In this document: piece by piece, positions 33,399 to 45,655 of the stretch
Layout of the letters: every line of letters begins with the position of its first letter
Position numbering within the stretch: the stretch's first letter is position 1
Source of the DNA: Parietaria judaica
Taxonomy: Eukaryota > Streptophyta > Magnoliopsida > Rosales > Urticaceae
Direction: 5' to 3'
Length of the DNA: 64,000 nt
NCBI GenBank assembly: GCA_954871525.1
Contig: OX940865.1
Coordinates: 6,324,001 to 6,388,000 of the forward strand
Translations under genes and position numbers: made by a program
The notes under the pieces: generated by a model
Told to the model about the DNA's origin: nothing
What the model saw: the letters and a program-made list of their open reading frames with translations, nothing else
The model's database searches: none

Positions 33399-36300
33399 AA
33401 TATTGATTTGTCAATTGGATCACATAGAGCCTCTAGGCTCTATCTAGTGATCAGTGATGCATATTGAGATTTTTGCCATACGATGAGTCGTCGTGAGTGA
33501 GTACATTAAAAGTTCAAACAAATATATATATATATAGATATATATATATATATATATACACAGATATATTATATGTATATATTCGAAGTGTCAAAATAAG
33601 ATTTTAGACTCCGTATATCGCGAAGGCGACGATCTAATTTTATGAATCTATAGAAATTTGTAAGATTGGACTTATTAACAAAATATCTTTTTTATCTATA
33701 ACAGAATAATATTTAAAAACTATTCATTTTAATACACAGGATGTGTATTTTTTTTTTAAAGGTTTGTGGTTGAATGGGTTATTTTATATATCTATTATAT
33801 ACATTAAATTTTAAAATAAACAAATCTAGCAATTGGATTTCTGCTGTCTGGTAGCCGGTCACCAAAAAATCGAGGACTTTTTAACCTTGATACAAACCAT
33901 GCTAGCATTCTCCAAATAATTTTAAGGGTTATTCATTATAAAAATATCTTAATTATGTTTGGATTTTGTAACACTTGGATACTGAATATTAAAATTTAGT
34001 AGTAGAACTCTAAACCTAACACTAATATTTAGTGGTAATACTCATATCATTAAATTCTAATAGCACTTTAGTACTTTTAAATATTGGTTATTACTTAAAT
34101 TTAACTTTTTATAAAAATTTGAAAGAAGAGGTTTCAATTAAAATAGTAATATAGATTTAAGATTTTTTTTTTCTTTCTCTCGTTCTTATTTTTAATATGA
34201 GAATTGTTTTTACTCTTTTTCACTTTATAGGTATTTTTGTCACAACTAACTTGAATACCTAATAAAAAAATATATAAATCAAAATTATATAAAATATTAA
34301 AACTAACAATTTTCTAAAACATACTGAAAAGTAAGGATAGCAATTTTAGGCCAAATATGAAGCACGCCACGGGGTGAATGAGTTTTGGCCAAATATGAAA
34401 CACGACAAGTAAATTGTATCAAATTATTTATGTTTTTTTCTTAATAATGATCTTTTCGCTTTATGTCGCTTATAGGAGATCATTAGTCAATATCTCTTAT
34501 TTATAATAAGTTGTTAAAATAACCCAAATGTACCAGCACTTGATCTAGACATCGTCTTCACATAAATGCTTAAGACTAGTTTCTACTTAATAATGTTTTT
34601 TTTTTTTTTTATATATAATTTCTTTTTAAGCTTGGTACACCATCATTAGGTTCATGAATCCCATATATAATTACAACTAGATCTTTGATCATTATGGAGA
34701 GAGTGAGAAAGTCGTATTAGATGTGAGGATAAATATGTAATTTTAATGGGTCATTGTGATTTTATGGTCATAAATTTATAGACCGCAACAATCAAATAAT
34801 TCGTATCGGATTTTAAAACCGGATTCTGGATCCTATCATGAATTAAGTTCATAGGGTTTAGGGTTTTAGTTTTTTTTTTTTCTTCGAATTAAGTACTTGA
34901 AAACATGGTCAATTTGAAATTTGGAGTTAAAAAGTAAAATATACATTAATATTTTATTTATTTTTATCTTTGTTTCATTTAAAACTTAGTGGTTAAATGT
35001 TTTTTTTTTTTTTTGTCTACTCTTTACATTTAAATTTTCAATTTTTTTAGCAAATCAAGTATGGAAATCAAGCTTGGAAAGCCAAGCTTGATTTCCAAAT
35101 AACCTCTTTTTTTAGTACTTGAATTTTTGGATAACCAGATTTCTAAGTACCGTTATTTCAAAATCTGATTTGAATTCCGGAGTTAAGAAAAAAAAAATAA
35201 TTGGTCCCCAAAATTATCAAATAAGTGTAAACCGAATGCGGTCTCGATTTATTTTCTTCAAAAAATATAATTAATAAAATAGCATTGGCCCTTTTTTTTA
35301 ATATAGATTATTTTGTTACATAATATATTATTCATAATTGTTCTTCGATCAGTTATTTTCTACACCAAAATAATTAATAATGACGACATTATGGATACCC
35401 GTTATCGAGTGTGGCTAATTAATGATCATATTAACTTTACAATATAACATTGCATTATCATTTTTCCCATCCCATCATTAGCAGATCGGCTTGAAAGTCA
35501 AATAACATATTGTTCTCGTGCTAAAAAAAAATTGCTGGGTCCCTTGTGGAAATATCGAGCATGGGAGGCTTTAAAAAATTCGGCTCATTATGCAATTTCA
35601 GCTGATAAAGACCTAGTAAATCAAGGACCCAACTCATATCTTTATGATGAGTTTTCCCGTTGATGTTCCGGCTTGCTCGGGTGAAAAGGGTAGAAAATAT
35701 ATATTTATCAATTTACGACCAATAAAAATGCGGTCTACTAATGCGACCGCGAGCTTTCGCAACACGCTGCAGTCACAGATGGAGGGAGGACTCGGCGAGG
35801 CAGCAATTTTGCCTTGCGAGTGTTGTTATGTTTCTTTTATTATTCTTATTATTATTGCGTACATCGGATGCACCGTGTAAACACGCACGCGATGCCGTTT
35901 CACTCGTGTCTCAACACAGATTGGGGCAACACGTTGTTGGCTTGCTTTGACTGACTACTATTTCTCAATCTCAACATTACAAGGACCAGCGACTTGGGAA
36001 TATGTTACAATAAATCATGTCCTCTTGCTCATAACTAACCAGATTGAGAATTCAATATAATATAATATAATAAAACATGTCTCTTTAATTAAATCTTAAC
36101 ATTTTCTACAACCTGTGGTTTACTATATCATACCTGTAGTTTTCCTACGAGGCATCACATGTGTGGATTGCACATGCTACATATTAAATTACCAACATGC
36201 GATTAAATAAATAAATTATATAAAATCCCATTTTTTTAACCTCATGAAAACAGGTTCAGTTTTAGAAATATGAGAAAATCTTACCCACCCCAAATAAAAC

Positions 36301-37085
36301 CTAATAACCTTTGTCCGAGGAAATACCAAAGAGCCAAACCATAGACTTCTTCAAATGATCATTTCTAATTATATAGTATTTCTTTTTTCCTTTTACTATA
36401 GCTTATAATCATCATTCTATTTTGTGGGACTTAGTATCATATTTTTGTGGAAAATATACTACAAGTACAAGGCTCTATTGGAATGTGTCAATTATTGATC
36501 TTTTTTTCATACACTTGGGCTTAGGCAAGAATCAAGACACTACGGAAAGTTTAAAAGAATAGGTCACTTAAAATAAGAGATGATAACTGTAAACATATTT
36601 AAATTTTAGCGATTACATATTCAAGTTTTATACATAAAAGTTGAAATATTGAAATTAAGTAGAAATGTAGAATTTTGTTTTCGACTTGTTATGTAATGAC
36701 TTATCATTTTACTCTCATTTACGACATGTGGTTACAGAAGAAAAACAAAATGAGCGTAAATAATACATGATAAATGACGATATGAACGATGACACATTAT
36801 TATAAACTAATAAGATGAGTAAAAAAATGGAATATAAAAATTTAGGCCTCACTTTTTTATTCAACTATAGTATTTTAACATTTACAAATAAAACTAAAGT
36901 ACATGATATAAATTATACATTAATTTAAGTGCATTTGGCACTATTATTTTGTAAGATTACTAAAGATGAACTCTAGGAAGTGCTTAATACCTTTAAGCTA
37001 CCTAATTTAAAGTTCAAACCGCAAATTCAACCAAAATAACAAACCTCACCCATCGTGCGGTTATTATTCTAATTTTACACGGATT
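33113..37085. other. AT-rich spacer with AT microsatellites
   Basis: No gene is recognised in about 4 kb. (TA)n tracts lie at about 33366-33396 and 33520-33557. A GC-richer patch (35640-35960) contains overlapping open frames of 69-78 codons with no recognisable domain and no clear splice context. Confidence 0.5.
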
Positions 37086-37089
37086 ATTT

Positions 37090-38989
37090 TAACAAAAATA
37101 ATTTATAATACTGCTAAAACGTAATAGTATATCATAGTTATTATCCCAATTTTACATGGATTATTTTAAACTATATTATCTAACTTAATCTTTGATTTTA
37201 TAAATCTCGCAATATGATTATTATATTGAATTAGAAATTCAAAAGTTCTCAAAACAACTCTTTATCATTGAATTAAAAATTCAGAAAGTCACTTACATAA
37301 TCACTGGAATCAAGGGCCACGACATTCTCGTCACCAACGAAGACACGAATTACATGAATGTCTTTTCAACGAATTACATGGATGCCATTTCTCTTAAACA
37401 CATGAATATCGGACGCGATCTGTTCTCGGAATGCTGCTCTCATGGCCAAGGCAGATGTTTGCACTATATCCGAAAGGAAAGACCGTTTTGTCATCTGTCA
37501 CTGCTAGAACATAGCTTGGGCTGAAAGAAACAAGAACGAGAGAGTCAACTCCCTTGAGCTTGACAATTTTAAGGGTTTGGACATTCTGTTGTGTCCCCAT
37601 GACCGAGTTGACCATGTGTGTTGATACCACAAGTGTAAATATGGCCTTGCCTTGTAAGGAATAATTAAGTGATACATGTTCATAAATTACTGCATCCGGT
37701 TGGCTTTTTCCAACCAAGAAAGGCATGGGAGAATAGAATGAATCCAATGCATTCTTTTCGATAGAGTACCCACGATACACTGAACCCCAACGAAATTGTA
37801 ATCGACATCGCCTGAAAGATTCTATTACATCACTCCTGAATCACAGATTCCACCTGGGGTTGCCTAGCTCCTGCAATTTTGTGAAAGTCCTGGTCAAAAG
37901 TTCCCAAAACAACACTTTATTATTGAATTAAAAATTCAAAAGTCACTTACATAACCACTGGAATGAAGGGCCATGACATGCTCGTCACCAACGGAGACAC
38001 AAATTACGTGAATGCCCTTTCTCTTTAGCCTAGGCAGTAATTTATGAACATGTATGACTTAAACTACTGCTTAGCTCCTGTTCATGGCATTGCCTTGTAA
38101 GGAACAATTAAGTCATACATGAATCGAACTCGGTCTGTTCATGGAATGATGCTCTCAATAGCCTAGGCAAAAGTTTGCACCATATCTGAAAGAAAAGACC
38201 GTTTTGTAATTCTCTGCCACGGCTATAACATAATTTGGGCCGAAAGCAACATTAATGATAGAACCAACTCCTTCGAGCACTACAACGATTTTAAGGGTCG
38301 TTGGGCCCTAATGCACCACAATAGCATCTGCCCCAAGTATATACTTAATAGCAAAACATTTTTCTTAGGGAATTTTTTAGTCTAATTACATGAAATTAGG
38401 CGCAAGTTAGCTAATTTTTTTTTTTTATAATACTTCTAAAAGTAATTGTATATCATAGTTATTATCGTATTTTACATGGATTATTTTAAACAAAATTATC
38501 TACGTTAATTATAGATCTCTTGGTATGCTTGTTATTGAATTAGAAATTCAAAAGTTCTTATAAAAAAAACTTTAATATTGAATTAAAAATTAAGAAAGTC
38601 ACTTACACAACCACTCAAATCAAGGGCCATGACATGCTCATGACCGGCGAAGACACGAATAACATGAATGCTATTTCTCTTAAAAGTTTGAATCAGATGC
38701 AGTCTATTCTCGGAATGGTGCTCTTCATGGCCAAGGCAGAAGTTTGCACCATATCCGAAAGAAAAGACCGCTTTGTCCTCTGCTACGGTTAAAATATAAC
38801 TTGGGCCGGAAGCAACTTGAACGAATGAGGCAACTCCTTCGAGCACTTCGATGATTTTAGGGGTCGGTCTGTCTGTTGTGTCCCCGTGACAGAGTTGACC
38901 ATGTGTGTTGATACCACTAGTATAAACATGGCCTTGCCTTGTAACGAACAAGTGAGTCGCACATGTTCATAAATTATTGCATATCTCAT
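37090..38989 (-). pseudogene. Cluster of three partial RCC1-gene copies (exon 4 with flanking intron)
   Basis: Three blocks match exon 4 and intron 4 of the intact RCC1 gene at 55359-58836, same strand. Block C (about 37090-37790) has intron 4 plus a frame-shifted exon 4. Block B (about 37910-38290) is truncated exon 4, joined abruptly to a piece of exon 5 at about 38291-38330. Block A (about 38330-38989) has intron 4 and a nearly open exon 4 (38951-38595: GHVYTSGINTHGQLCHGD, VASGPSYILTVAED, FSFGYGANFCLGHEEHH) ending at the conserved donor. Intron sequence is retained, so these arose by DNA duplication, not reverse transcription. No other exons are present and blocks B and C are broken. Confidence 0.85.
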
Positions 38990-39023
38990 GCAATACAGTA
39001 AAATTACTGGTCATTATAAAGTT

Positions 39024-39240
39024 AAGGGGTATTAGCGGCAAAAGTGGCCAAAGTGAGGTTAACTAGGCAAACATGTGGCCAAAACGATTTACTATCGACA
39101 TAATTGACCAAAAAGTGCCTAACAATGGCTTGTATAAAGTCCGTCCAATATTTTTAACATCCGTTAGTCAATGCACTACGTGGCAGTCAATAGATTACCA
39201 CGTGGCACGCCCCCTCATTTAAAAAGAATCTTTATGTATT
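39024..39240. repeat. Mutator-like terminal repeat, unpaired
   Basis: AAGGGGTATTAGCGGCAAAA at about 39024 and the following ~210 bp (ATCCGTTAGTCAATGCACTA, CACGTGGCACGCC) are in the style of the other Mutator-like termini. No inverse copy was found within the window, so the other end is lost or decayed. Confidence 0.5.
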
Positions 39241-39571
39241 CCCTTTCTTCCTATGGAAAATAAGAAAACCAAAATTTAGCAACACAAGCACTGCTTGCTG
39301 CAAAATAGATCACGCCATAGTTTCAAAGAAAATTCCAAATCAACACAAAATTCAGAGAAAATGCGTAAATTGCTCATCAACATCAATCATTGTAACCAAA
39401 GAAACTAACCACCTCACACAACAAACACTATATGAACTTCCTTTCATGGATGAATTCAACTCAAGAATACAAAGATCATTTTTTTCTTTTTCCGAAGAGA
39501 TAATTTTAAATCGAAACTATTGCATCAAAGAATCACAAATTTGTAACTATTAGTGACTGAATGATAAGATG

Positions 39572-39640
39572 TGCTTAGTCTAGTGGTAACAAGTACATCA
39601 CTTAAGACATTAGAGGTCTTGAATTTGAGTCACCATAGGA
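39572..39640 (+). repeat. tRNA-like (possible SINE) sequence
   Basis: TTAGTCTAGTGGTAACAAG resembles a tRNA A box. About 35 bp later GGTCTTGAATTTGAGTC resembles a decayed B box. It is not a foldable tRNA, and a SINE remnant is only one possibility. Confidence 0.3.
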
Positions 39641-39662
39641 GTAGGGGTGAAATCCAAAGATC

Positions 39663-39665
<3 letters not shown>

Positions 39666-39737
<72 letters not shown>
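39666..39737. repeat. (AT)36 microsatellite
   Basis: An uninterrupted AT dinucleotide run of about 72 bp. Confidence 0.97.
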
Positions 39738-39739
<2 letters not shown>

Positions 39740-40163
39740 CAAAATAGGAAATCGCGATTATCGGCGGTCGGTATCAGAGATGGAGGTCGTTGGGAGCAAG
39801 AGGCTTAGCTACGTCGCCGTGCAAGCTCATCGTTGAGCGTATGGTGGTTGTAGACTAGCCATAGTCGGGGTTGGGGTTTCTCAGGTGTGGCAAGCACCAA
39901 AAAGATGGATGTGGGTTCGCTGAGAATGAGAAACAAATTCACACGTTGTTCCAAATTTTTATATCAACTCCTACATAATATGTGAAAACTCTTTTTGAAT
40001 TTCTTCTTCCTAAAAAATCAATTATTATTATTATTATTATTTATTTATTTATTTTTACATTTAGAAACTCCATCACTATTTGCACATATACGGATCAACA
40101 CAAAATTTTAAAAATCTTACGAATTTTTCGTAAGGAAATTAAATATAGTTAGAAGGTTGTTTG

Positions 40164-40730
40164 TAGGACTGAAACCGGGTAAAAAAAAAACCCGGTTTTT
40201 TACTACCCAAAAACCGAACCTAGATTTCTGAGTTTTGACTTTTCAAACCCAAACGCAATTTTTTAAAGACAAAACCCGGAAATCCGGGTTCGGTAGTTAC
40301 CCGGTTTTTATTTGAAAACCTGATTTTAACCCACTTTATTTATTTGAAGTAAAAACAATTATAAAGCCATAAATACATAATGCTACCTAATCTTAAATAC
40401 ACCAATCCAAACTTTGTAAACATAGATGTTGTTTTTGAGTGAATATTGAGTAAGTACTAATCTTAGTTTATGAATATAATACTTAGCAAAAACAAGTTTA
40501 TAAACATTATAAAAATAAATTAAATATTTATAAATATTTATTTAAATCCGGGTTCTAGTAACCTACTAACCGGTTTCGGATTTTATAACTCAAAACCCGG
40601 AATCGGTATAATTCGATTACGGGTTTTTCAAAATTCGATTTCGGTTTAACCTGATATTAATTCGGTTTTGGTTTTTCTAAACCGGACTCGATTAAAAAAG
40701 CCGCATTTGCGGGTTTTATTTACAAGCCTA
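40164..40730. mobile_element. hAT-type MITE, 567 bp, just upstream of the CBSX5-like gene
   Basis: Ends TAGGACTGAAACC (40164) and TTTACAAGCCTA (to 40730) are imperfect inverted repeats. Flanks GTTGTTTG (40156-40163) and ATTGTTTG (40731-40738) match 7/8. Subterminal CCGGGT/ACCCGG and CCGGTTT motifs recur in both orientations. Non-coding. Confidence 0.78.
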
Positions 40731-40886
40731 ATTGTTTGTTTGTGGTATTTAAAGATTAAATTAAAATATTGTTTGGTACTACGTAATTAAACATTTCATA
40801 CTTTTTTTTTTTATTTGAAGTTGGGACCCACAGAAGTTGGTACCATAGACCGTACCCAACACCATGCCCAAAGACAAGTGTCCTTG

Positions 40887-40894
40887 TATAAATA
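40887..40894 (+). promoter_or_regulatory. TATA box of the CBSX5-like gene
   Basis: TATAAATA lies 108 bp upstream of the chosen ATG (41002), leaving room for a transcription start near 40920 and a short pyrimidine-rich leader (CTTTCTCACTTCATTC...). An in-frame ATG at 40864 is upstream of this box and so unlikely to be used. Confidence 0.7.
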
Positions 40895-41001
40895 AGGCCA
40901 CTCAAACCCCATATGTCACAACTCACAGATACTACCCTGCTTTCCTTTCTCACTTCATTCACAGTCACACACACCATTTCTCTGTCTCACACAGCTTTTG
41001 C

Positions 41002-42335
41002 ATGGCAGTGAGCTTGTTGGCGCATGAGATATCCGATCTCTGCCTGGCCAAGCCGGCCCTGAGGTGCCTCCCTCTCTCCGCCTCCCTCGCCGACGCCTTG
41101 GCCGCCCTCAAGTCCTCCGACGACACCTTCCTCAGCGTCTGGGACTGCCGCTGCCACCGCCGCCCGGACCCTCTCGCCGCCGATCCCCAATGCCGCTGCC
41201 TCGCCAAGGTCTCCATGGTCGACATCATCTGCTTCCTCGCTGACCACCCCTCCCCGGCCAAGGCCCTCAAGACGCCCCTCTCTCGCGTCCTGCCCAAAAC
41301 CCCTGGGATCGTCCTGCATTTGGACTCTTCTTCCAGGTCTCTCTCTCTCTCTTTACGTTTTTGAGCTTCAGTGTTTACTTGATTGAATTCTCGTTGACGC
41401 CATTGAATCTCCGCAATTGATTTCTCTGTTTTGGTGTTGAAATCTCAATCTCAATCTGTGCGTGTGTGTTCGATTGATTTTTCAGCTTGGCAGAAGCGAT
41501 CGATCTGATCCTCCAAGGAGCTCAGAACTTGATTGTGCCGATCAGGAGGAGAAGAAGAAAGCAGCCGACCAAAACCCTGACCTCCTCGGCGACGGGGACG
41601 ACGATCACAGTCCACAACGGCACCGAGTTCTGCTGGCTCACCCAGGATGACGTCGTCCGCTTCCTCCTCAGCTCCATCGGCCTCTTCTCTCCGATCCCCT
41701 CGCTCTCCCTCGACTCCCTCGGGATCATCGACTCCGACGGAGTCCTCGCCGCCGACTACCACTCCCCGGCGATCTCCGCCCTCGCCTTAATCTCCAAGTC
41801 GCTCGCCGATCAGACCTCCGTCGCGGTCGTCGACGCCGACGGCGTCCTCATCGGCGAGATCTCGCCGCTCACGCTCGCCTCCTGCGACGAGACGGCCTCG
41901 GCGGCGATCGCCACGCTCTCCGCCGGCGACCTCATGGCCTACATCGACGGCGGAAACCCACCGGAGGATCTCGTCCGGGTCGTGAACCGCCGCCTGAGGG
42001 AGAAGAGCCTCGACGGGGCGTTTGCCGACCTCGGCGTGTTCGAGATATCAAGCCAGTCGTCGTCCTCGTCCGACGAGGAGTGGAGCTTGGCGTCGCCGAC
42101 GACGACGTTGCCGAGGTCCGGGAGGTACAGCCGGTCGGCGAGCTACTCGGCGAGGATGGTGCGGCGGGCGGAGGCGATCGTGTGCCACCCGAAGAGCTCG
42201 CTGGTGGCGGTGATGATCCAGGCCATTGCGCACCGCGTGAACTACGTGTGGGTCGTGGACGACGGTTCTTGCCTCGTCGGGATCGTCACGTTTTCAGCGA
42301 TTTTGAAAGTTTTCCGGGAAAGTACAGTGGCCTGA
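41002..42335 (+). CDS. CBSX5: CBS domain-containing protein CBSX5-like, two exons, 394 aa
   Basis: Exon 1 is 41002-41336 and exon 2 is 41486-42335. Donor CCAG/GTCTCT and acceptor TTTTTCAG/C bound a 149-bp intron rich in CT. The frame joins in phase 2 as SSSSLAEA. The product starts MAVSLLAHEISDLCLAKPAL. It contains LSVWDC, VSMVDIICFLADH, AIDLILQGAQNLIVPIRRR, EFCWLTQDDVVRFLL, SVAVVDADGVLIGEISP, TLSAGDLMAYIDGGNPPE and a C-terminal AVMIQAIAHRVNYVWVVDDGSCLVGIVTF. This is a four-CBS-motif arrangement typical of the plant CBSX5/CBSX6 group, whose members are near this length. CBS pairs sense adenosine ligands and regulate partner proteins; the exact role here is inferred from family. A Ser-rich, arginine-rich linker precedes the last CBS motif. 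Coding GC is very high compared with the surroundings. ATG 41002 is preferred over 40864 because the TATA box lies between them. The frame is intact. Confidence 0.93.
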
Positions 42336-44998
42336 ATGTGAATAAGAGACTTAAATTTGTATGATTTTACTTCAATTTTATGTTACAATTGGCAGTGCCT
42401 TTGTCTTTCTTTTCAAATTAATTTTGTTGTCGTCTTTTTTTTCTTTCAATTCAAGCTACCAAAATTTGGTACTCGTTTGCTTATTTTTATTATTTGGTCT
42501 CATGATTTTAATGTTCGGTTTTCATAATCATTAATACCGAAAACAAGGTTTTTATTCAATATTAGTCTATTTTACCTTTTTTTATTGTGTTTGTTGGTTA
42601 TCGGTTGAACCAATTTCGTTCATACCATCTTTATTCTTTAATAATAAAAAAACAAGTACAAGTACAACTATATATGTATACAGTATACTTATAATAAATG
42701 CAATCCTTGTATAAAATAATATTTAGAATCCTTCAATCATAGACTTCTTATTCAATCTTCATGCCATCTTATACAACTATATAATTCATGCAATCCTTGC
42801 TACGAGGGTGGGTCCACGTGAATAGTTGATACTATAATACTTTGCCAATTTTTTTTGAATTTTTTAGAGTGTGAGCAAAAATAATTCCCATACATATAAT
42901 ACCAAAAATGAGCAAAAAGAAATTCCCATGTATACCAAAAAGTTATTGAATTTTGTTGGTGTGAGGCGTTTTATTATGCATGTGCTTTGATTAAATTTCT
43001 CGTTGGAAATGGGTTGAATGTGTCATTTAATAGAGACTTAACTACAGCAAGGACCAAGGTTGATCAAGAATGGAACGCTTTAAGTTTAAATGCCACTTTA
43101 TGATAGTCAAGTAACTCTCAGGAAGAAGAACAAAATGTTTGTTCTTCAAAACAACGTCTTAATCATACAAGATGGTTTGTTCACACCACAAACATATCTA
43201 ATTATTTGATTTATTTATTGTTTCTTTATATCTATATAATTAAATTAAATGAGTTTGGCAGAATATTGTTATATTATCGTAAATATGGAATTTCGGAGTA
43301 TAAGAATATAAGATCCTATTGTATAGAGAAATCTAAATTAAATTTTGGCTTTTATTTAATATGTCATAAATTTTTTAGTTGAGATCATAAAGTCTTATTT
43401 TTATTTTTAAAATAAACTAAACTACTTTTTTGATTCTTTGGTAAAATTATTTTTACGAATAACACAAAAATAATTTTAGTTTTTTTACGCTATGCTCAAA
43501 AGTTAAGATTCGTAGCTTTTGGTTTATTCTAAAACCAAAAACATGATATTAGTCTATTTTACTCTAATATATTGATATTACAAAACGCTATATCAACTTT
43601 TGTTACCGGCAACAACTGTTTTATAAACATTTTGCCAAACACATGTAAGTTTTTTTTAAGGCTTTTTTCTTTCAAAAGTTGAATGGAAAATCACTACTTT
43701 TCTTTTTTCATATAAAAACAAACCTATGTCAAACAGTGTTATTGTGTTTGGTAAATTAAAATAAAATAATATTTTTTGAATTATTTTTGTTTTTCAATAA
43801 GCAAAAATTAAAAAGCAACTAATTGATGCTTTTGGAAAAAAGTTATTTTGGAGGTTATACGTATCTTTCTAATTTTATTTTATCTTGGTTTCAATGATAT
43901 TAATTTTTTATAATATTAAATTTCAAAATTCCGTAACTTTAATTTTATAATTCTGATTGGTTTATAAAAAAGTGGAAATCTTGCGACGAGACGAATCCAA
44001 TAATAGGTCGTCAGATACATGTTTCAATATATTTTTAAATAATATATTTTTAAACTACTTTTAAGAAATGATTTTTAGTAAATTATATAAATAAACACTA
44101 AATTACTTAACCAATTAACACTTTTTATTAAATTATTAAAAAAAATATTTTAGAATAACATAACAATGTCAAACTAGGCCTTAGAATGTTCTCGTTCTAG
44201 CTGTCGATTTTACTATATATTTTTTGCATCCAATTCATTTCAGAAAAATCCAGATACAAAACTTCTTGATCAAGATTTTTGCGATAAAAAGATGGAAATC
44301 CGAGCTTTAAACTCTTATATTTACGAGGGTTAATTAGAATGAGTTATGAAATAGAGAAACAGATATTGACCAAAAAAAATGTTACTATAAATTTCCATCA
44401 AAGCCAAAGTTATGATTTATGAAACTTTAAATCGGTTTCTCAAGAAAGGAATAGAAACAGAAGTGGGCCTAAGAGAGGCCATAAGCATTATTTCAGAATC
44501 AATTTTGTGGTCCTCAATAAATGGAAAAATATTGATTTTTACCTACTTATTAAGATGCACGACATACATTTAGGTTGTCTTAAAGCCAAAATAACCCTTG
44601 GATCTGACTAGTGCCGAGTCAAAACTGTCATGAAAATCTCTTGTGACATGATTTTCGATTACAAAAATATGATCGGGATAACTATGGCTCGGAAACAATG
44701 GCCGATGAAAATTTAACAGCAAAAATCATGACCTATGTACTAACTTTTATTATTTGTAAATTTATTTGAACGGTTTTACTTGTTAAATCTTGCAACGCAA
44801 AAATTGTGGTCATGATCTCCAGCGATTACGAATTCACGTAAATCGCGAAAATTCCATCTGTTGGCCAAGTTTAGATTTAACCCTTTCCTTTAAATGATGA
44901 AAAGGAGAAAAAGAAATAAAAGATTGGTATTAAGCTTGTAAGGGAAACATGAAAAATTGCATATACTTGACTTGACACAAACATGTAAGTTGACCTAA
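42336..44998. other. AT-rich spacer downstream of the CBSX5-like gene
   Basis: The first ~100 bp is the likely 3'UTR. The rest shows no gene. Parts near 43800-43900 resemble 54590-54670 (TATACGTATCTTTC / TATACATATCTTTC contexts), hinting at a dispersed old repeat. Confidence 0.5.
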
Positions 44999-45643
44999 TG
45001 TTGGGTTTTTCGATGACTTTTCTCAATCCCGAGGCGGAAATCACGGGATATCATCGAACAATAAAGATCTAGAATAATTACGAGAATTAAGATACAGTTT
45101 AGAGATCGTTACCAAACTTTGGTACTTTTGCCAACTGTACCGAATAACTGCCGATTCCTTTGATTCTGGAGCTTGTCGAATTTAGGATTTAGCGCCTCAA
45201 GTGTTGCGCCTCTATTTCGTACACCACGTCACTCGGGAACGTCTTAGATGACCGGAAAACACCTCGGAGGATAGGTTAGATCCTAGTTGGTGTTTAGATG
45301 ATCAACCGTTGATTGAACCGGGGAGCAAGCCAAAATTCGACTACCAAGGGAGGGGAGCTCGAATTTTCTAGGAGGCTTGGGTTTCTCTAATGTGTGTTGT
45401 GTGTTTAATTATGAGTCATATTAGGGTATTTATAATACCTTATGGTCATGACCTAGTGGGCTTTCTAAAAGCACACCTAATGGGCTTTCTAAAAGCCCAA
45501 TCATGAATTAATTAATCTATTATTAATTAATATGAATCATAATTAATACTTGGGCCCGAGTGGGCCCATTATGTCGGTTATGGTTATCGGGTCGATATCC
45601 GATAACCCGAGAGATACAATATCGGGTTCGGGCATAACCAACA
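44999..45643 (-). repeat. 3' LTR of the copia element (645 bp)
   Basis: TGTTGGGTTTTTCGATGAC...ATAACCAACA; the partner is at 52651-53296. It includes GTATTTATAATACC (near 45429-45440), a possible core-promoter region in the element's orientation. Confidence 0.95.
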
Positions 45644-45655
45644 ATCTCCCACTTG
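45644..45655 (-). promoter_or_regulatory. Polypurine tract of the copia element
   Basis: On -, AAGTGGGAGAT immediately precedes the 3' LTR. This is the expected place and composition for plus-strand priming. Confidence 0.85.

Noticed and set aside
35644..35950. Overlapping frames of 69-78 codons in a GC-richer patch
   Set aside because: Two frames compete and neither shows a known motif. Insufficient evidence for a gene.
39572..39640. tRNA gene
   Set aside because: A/B-box-like words are present, but the stems and a conserved T-loop do not form. Kept only as a tRNA-like repeat.
40864..41001. In-frame upstream extension of the CBSX5-like protein (46 codons)
   Set aside because: The upstream ATG precedes the TATA box, and the extension looks like leader sequence.
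40965..42233. Antisense and alternate-frame open frames across the CBSX5-like gene
   Set aside because: They are shadows of a GC-rich coding sequence. Only the + frame has the CBS motifs and correct splicing.
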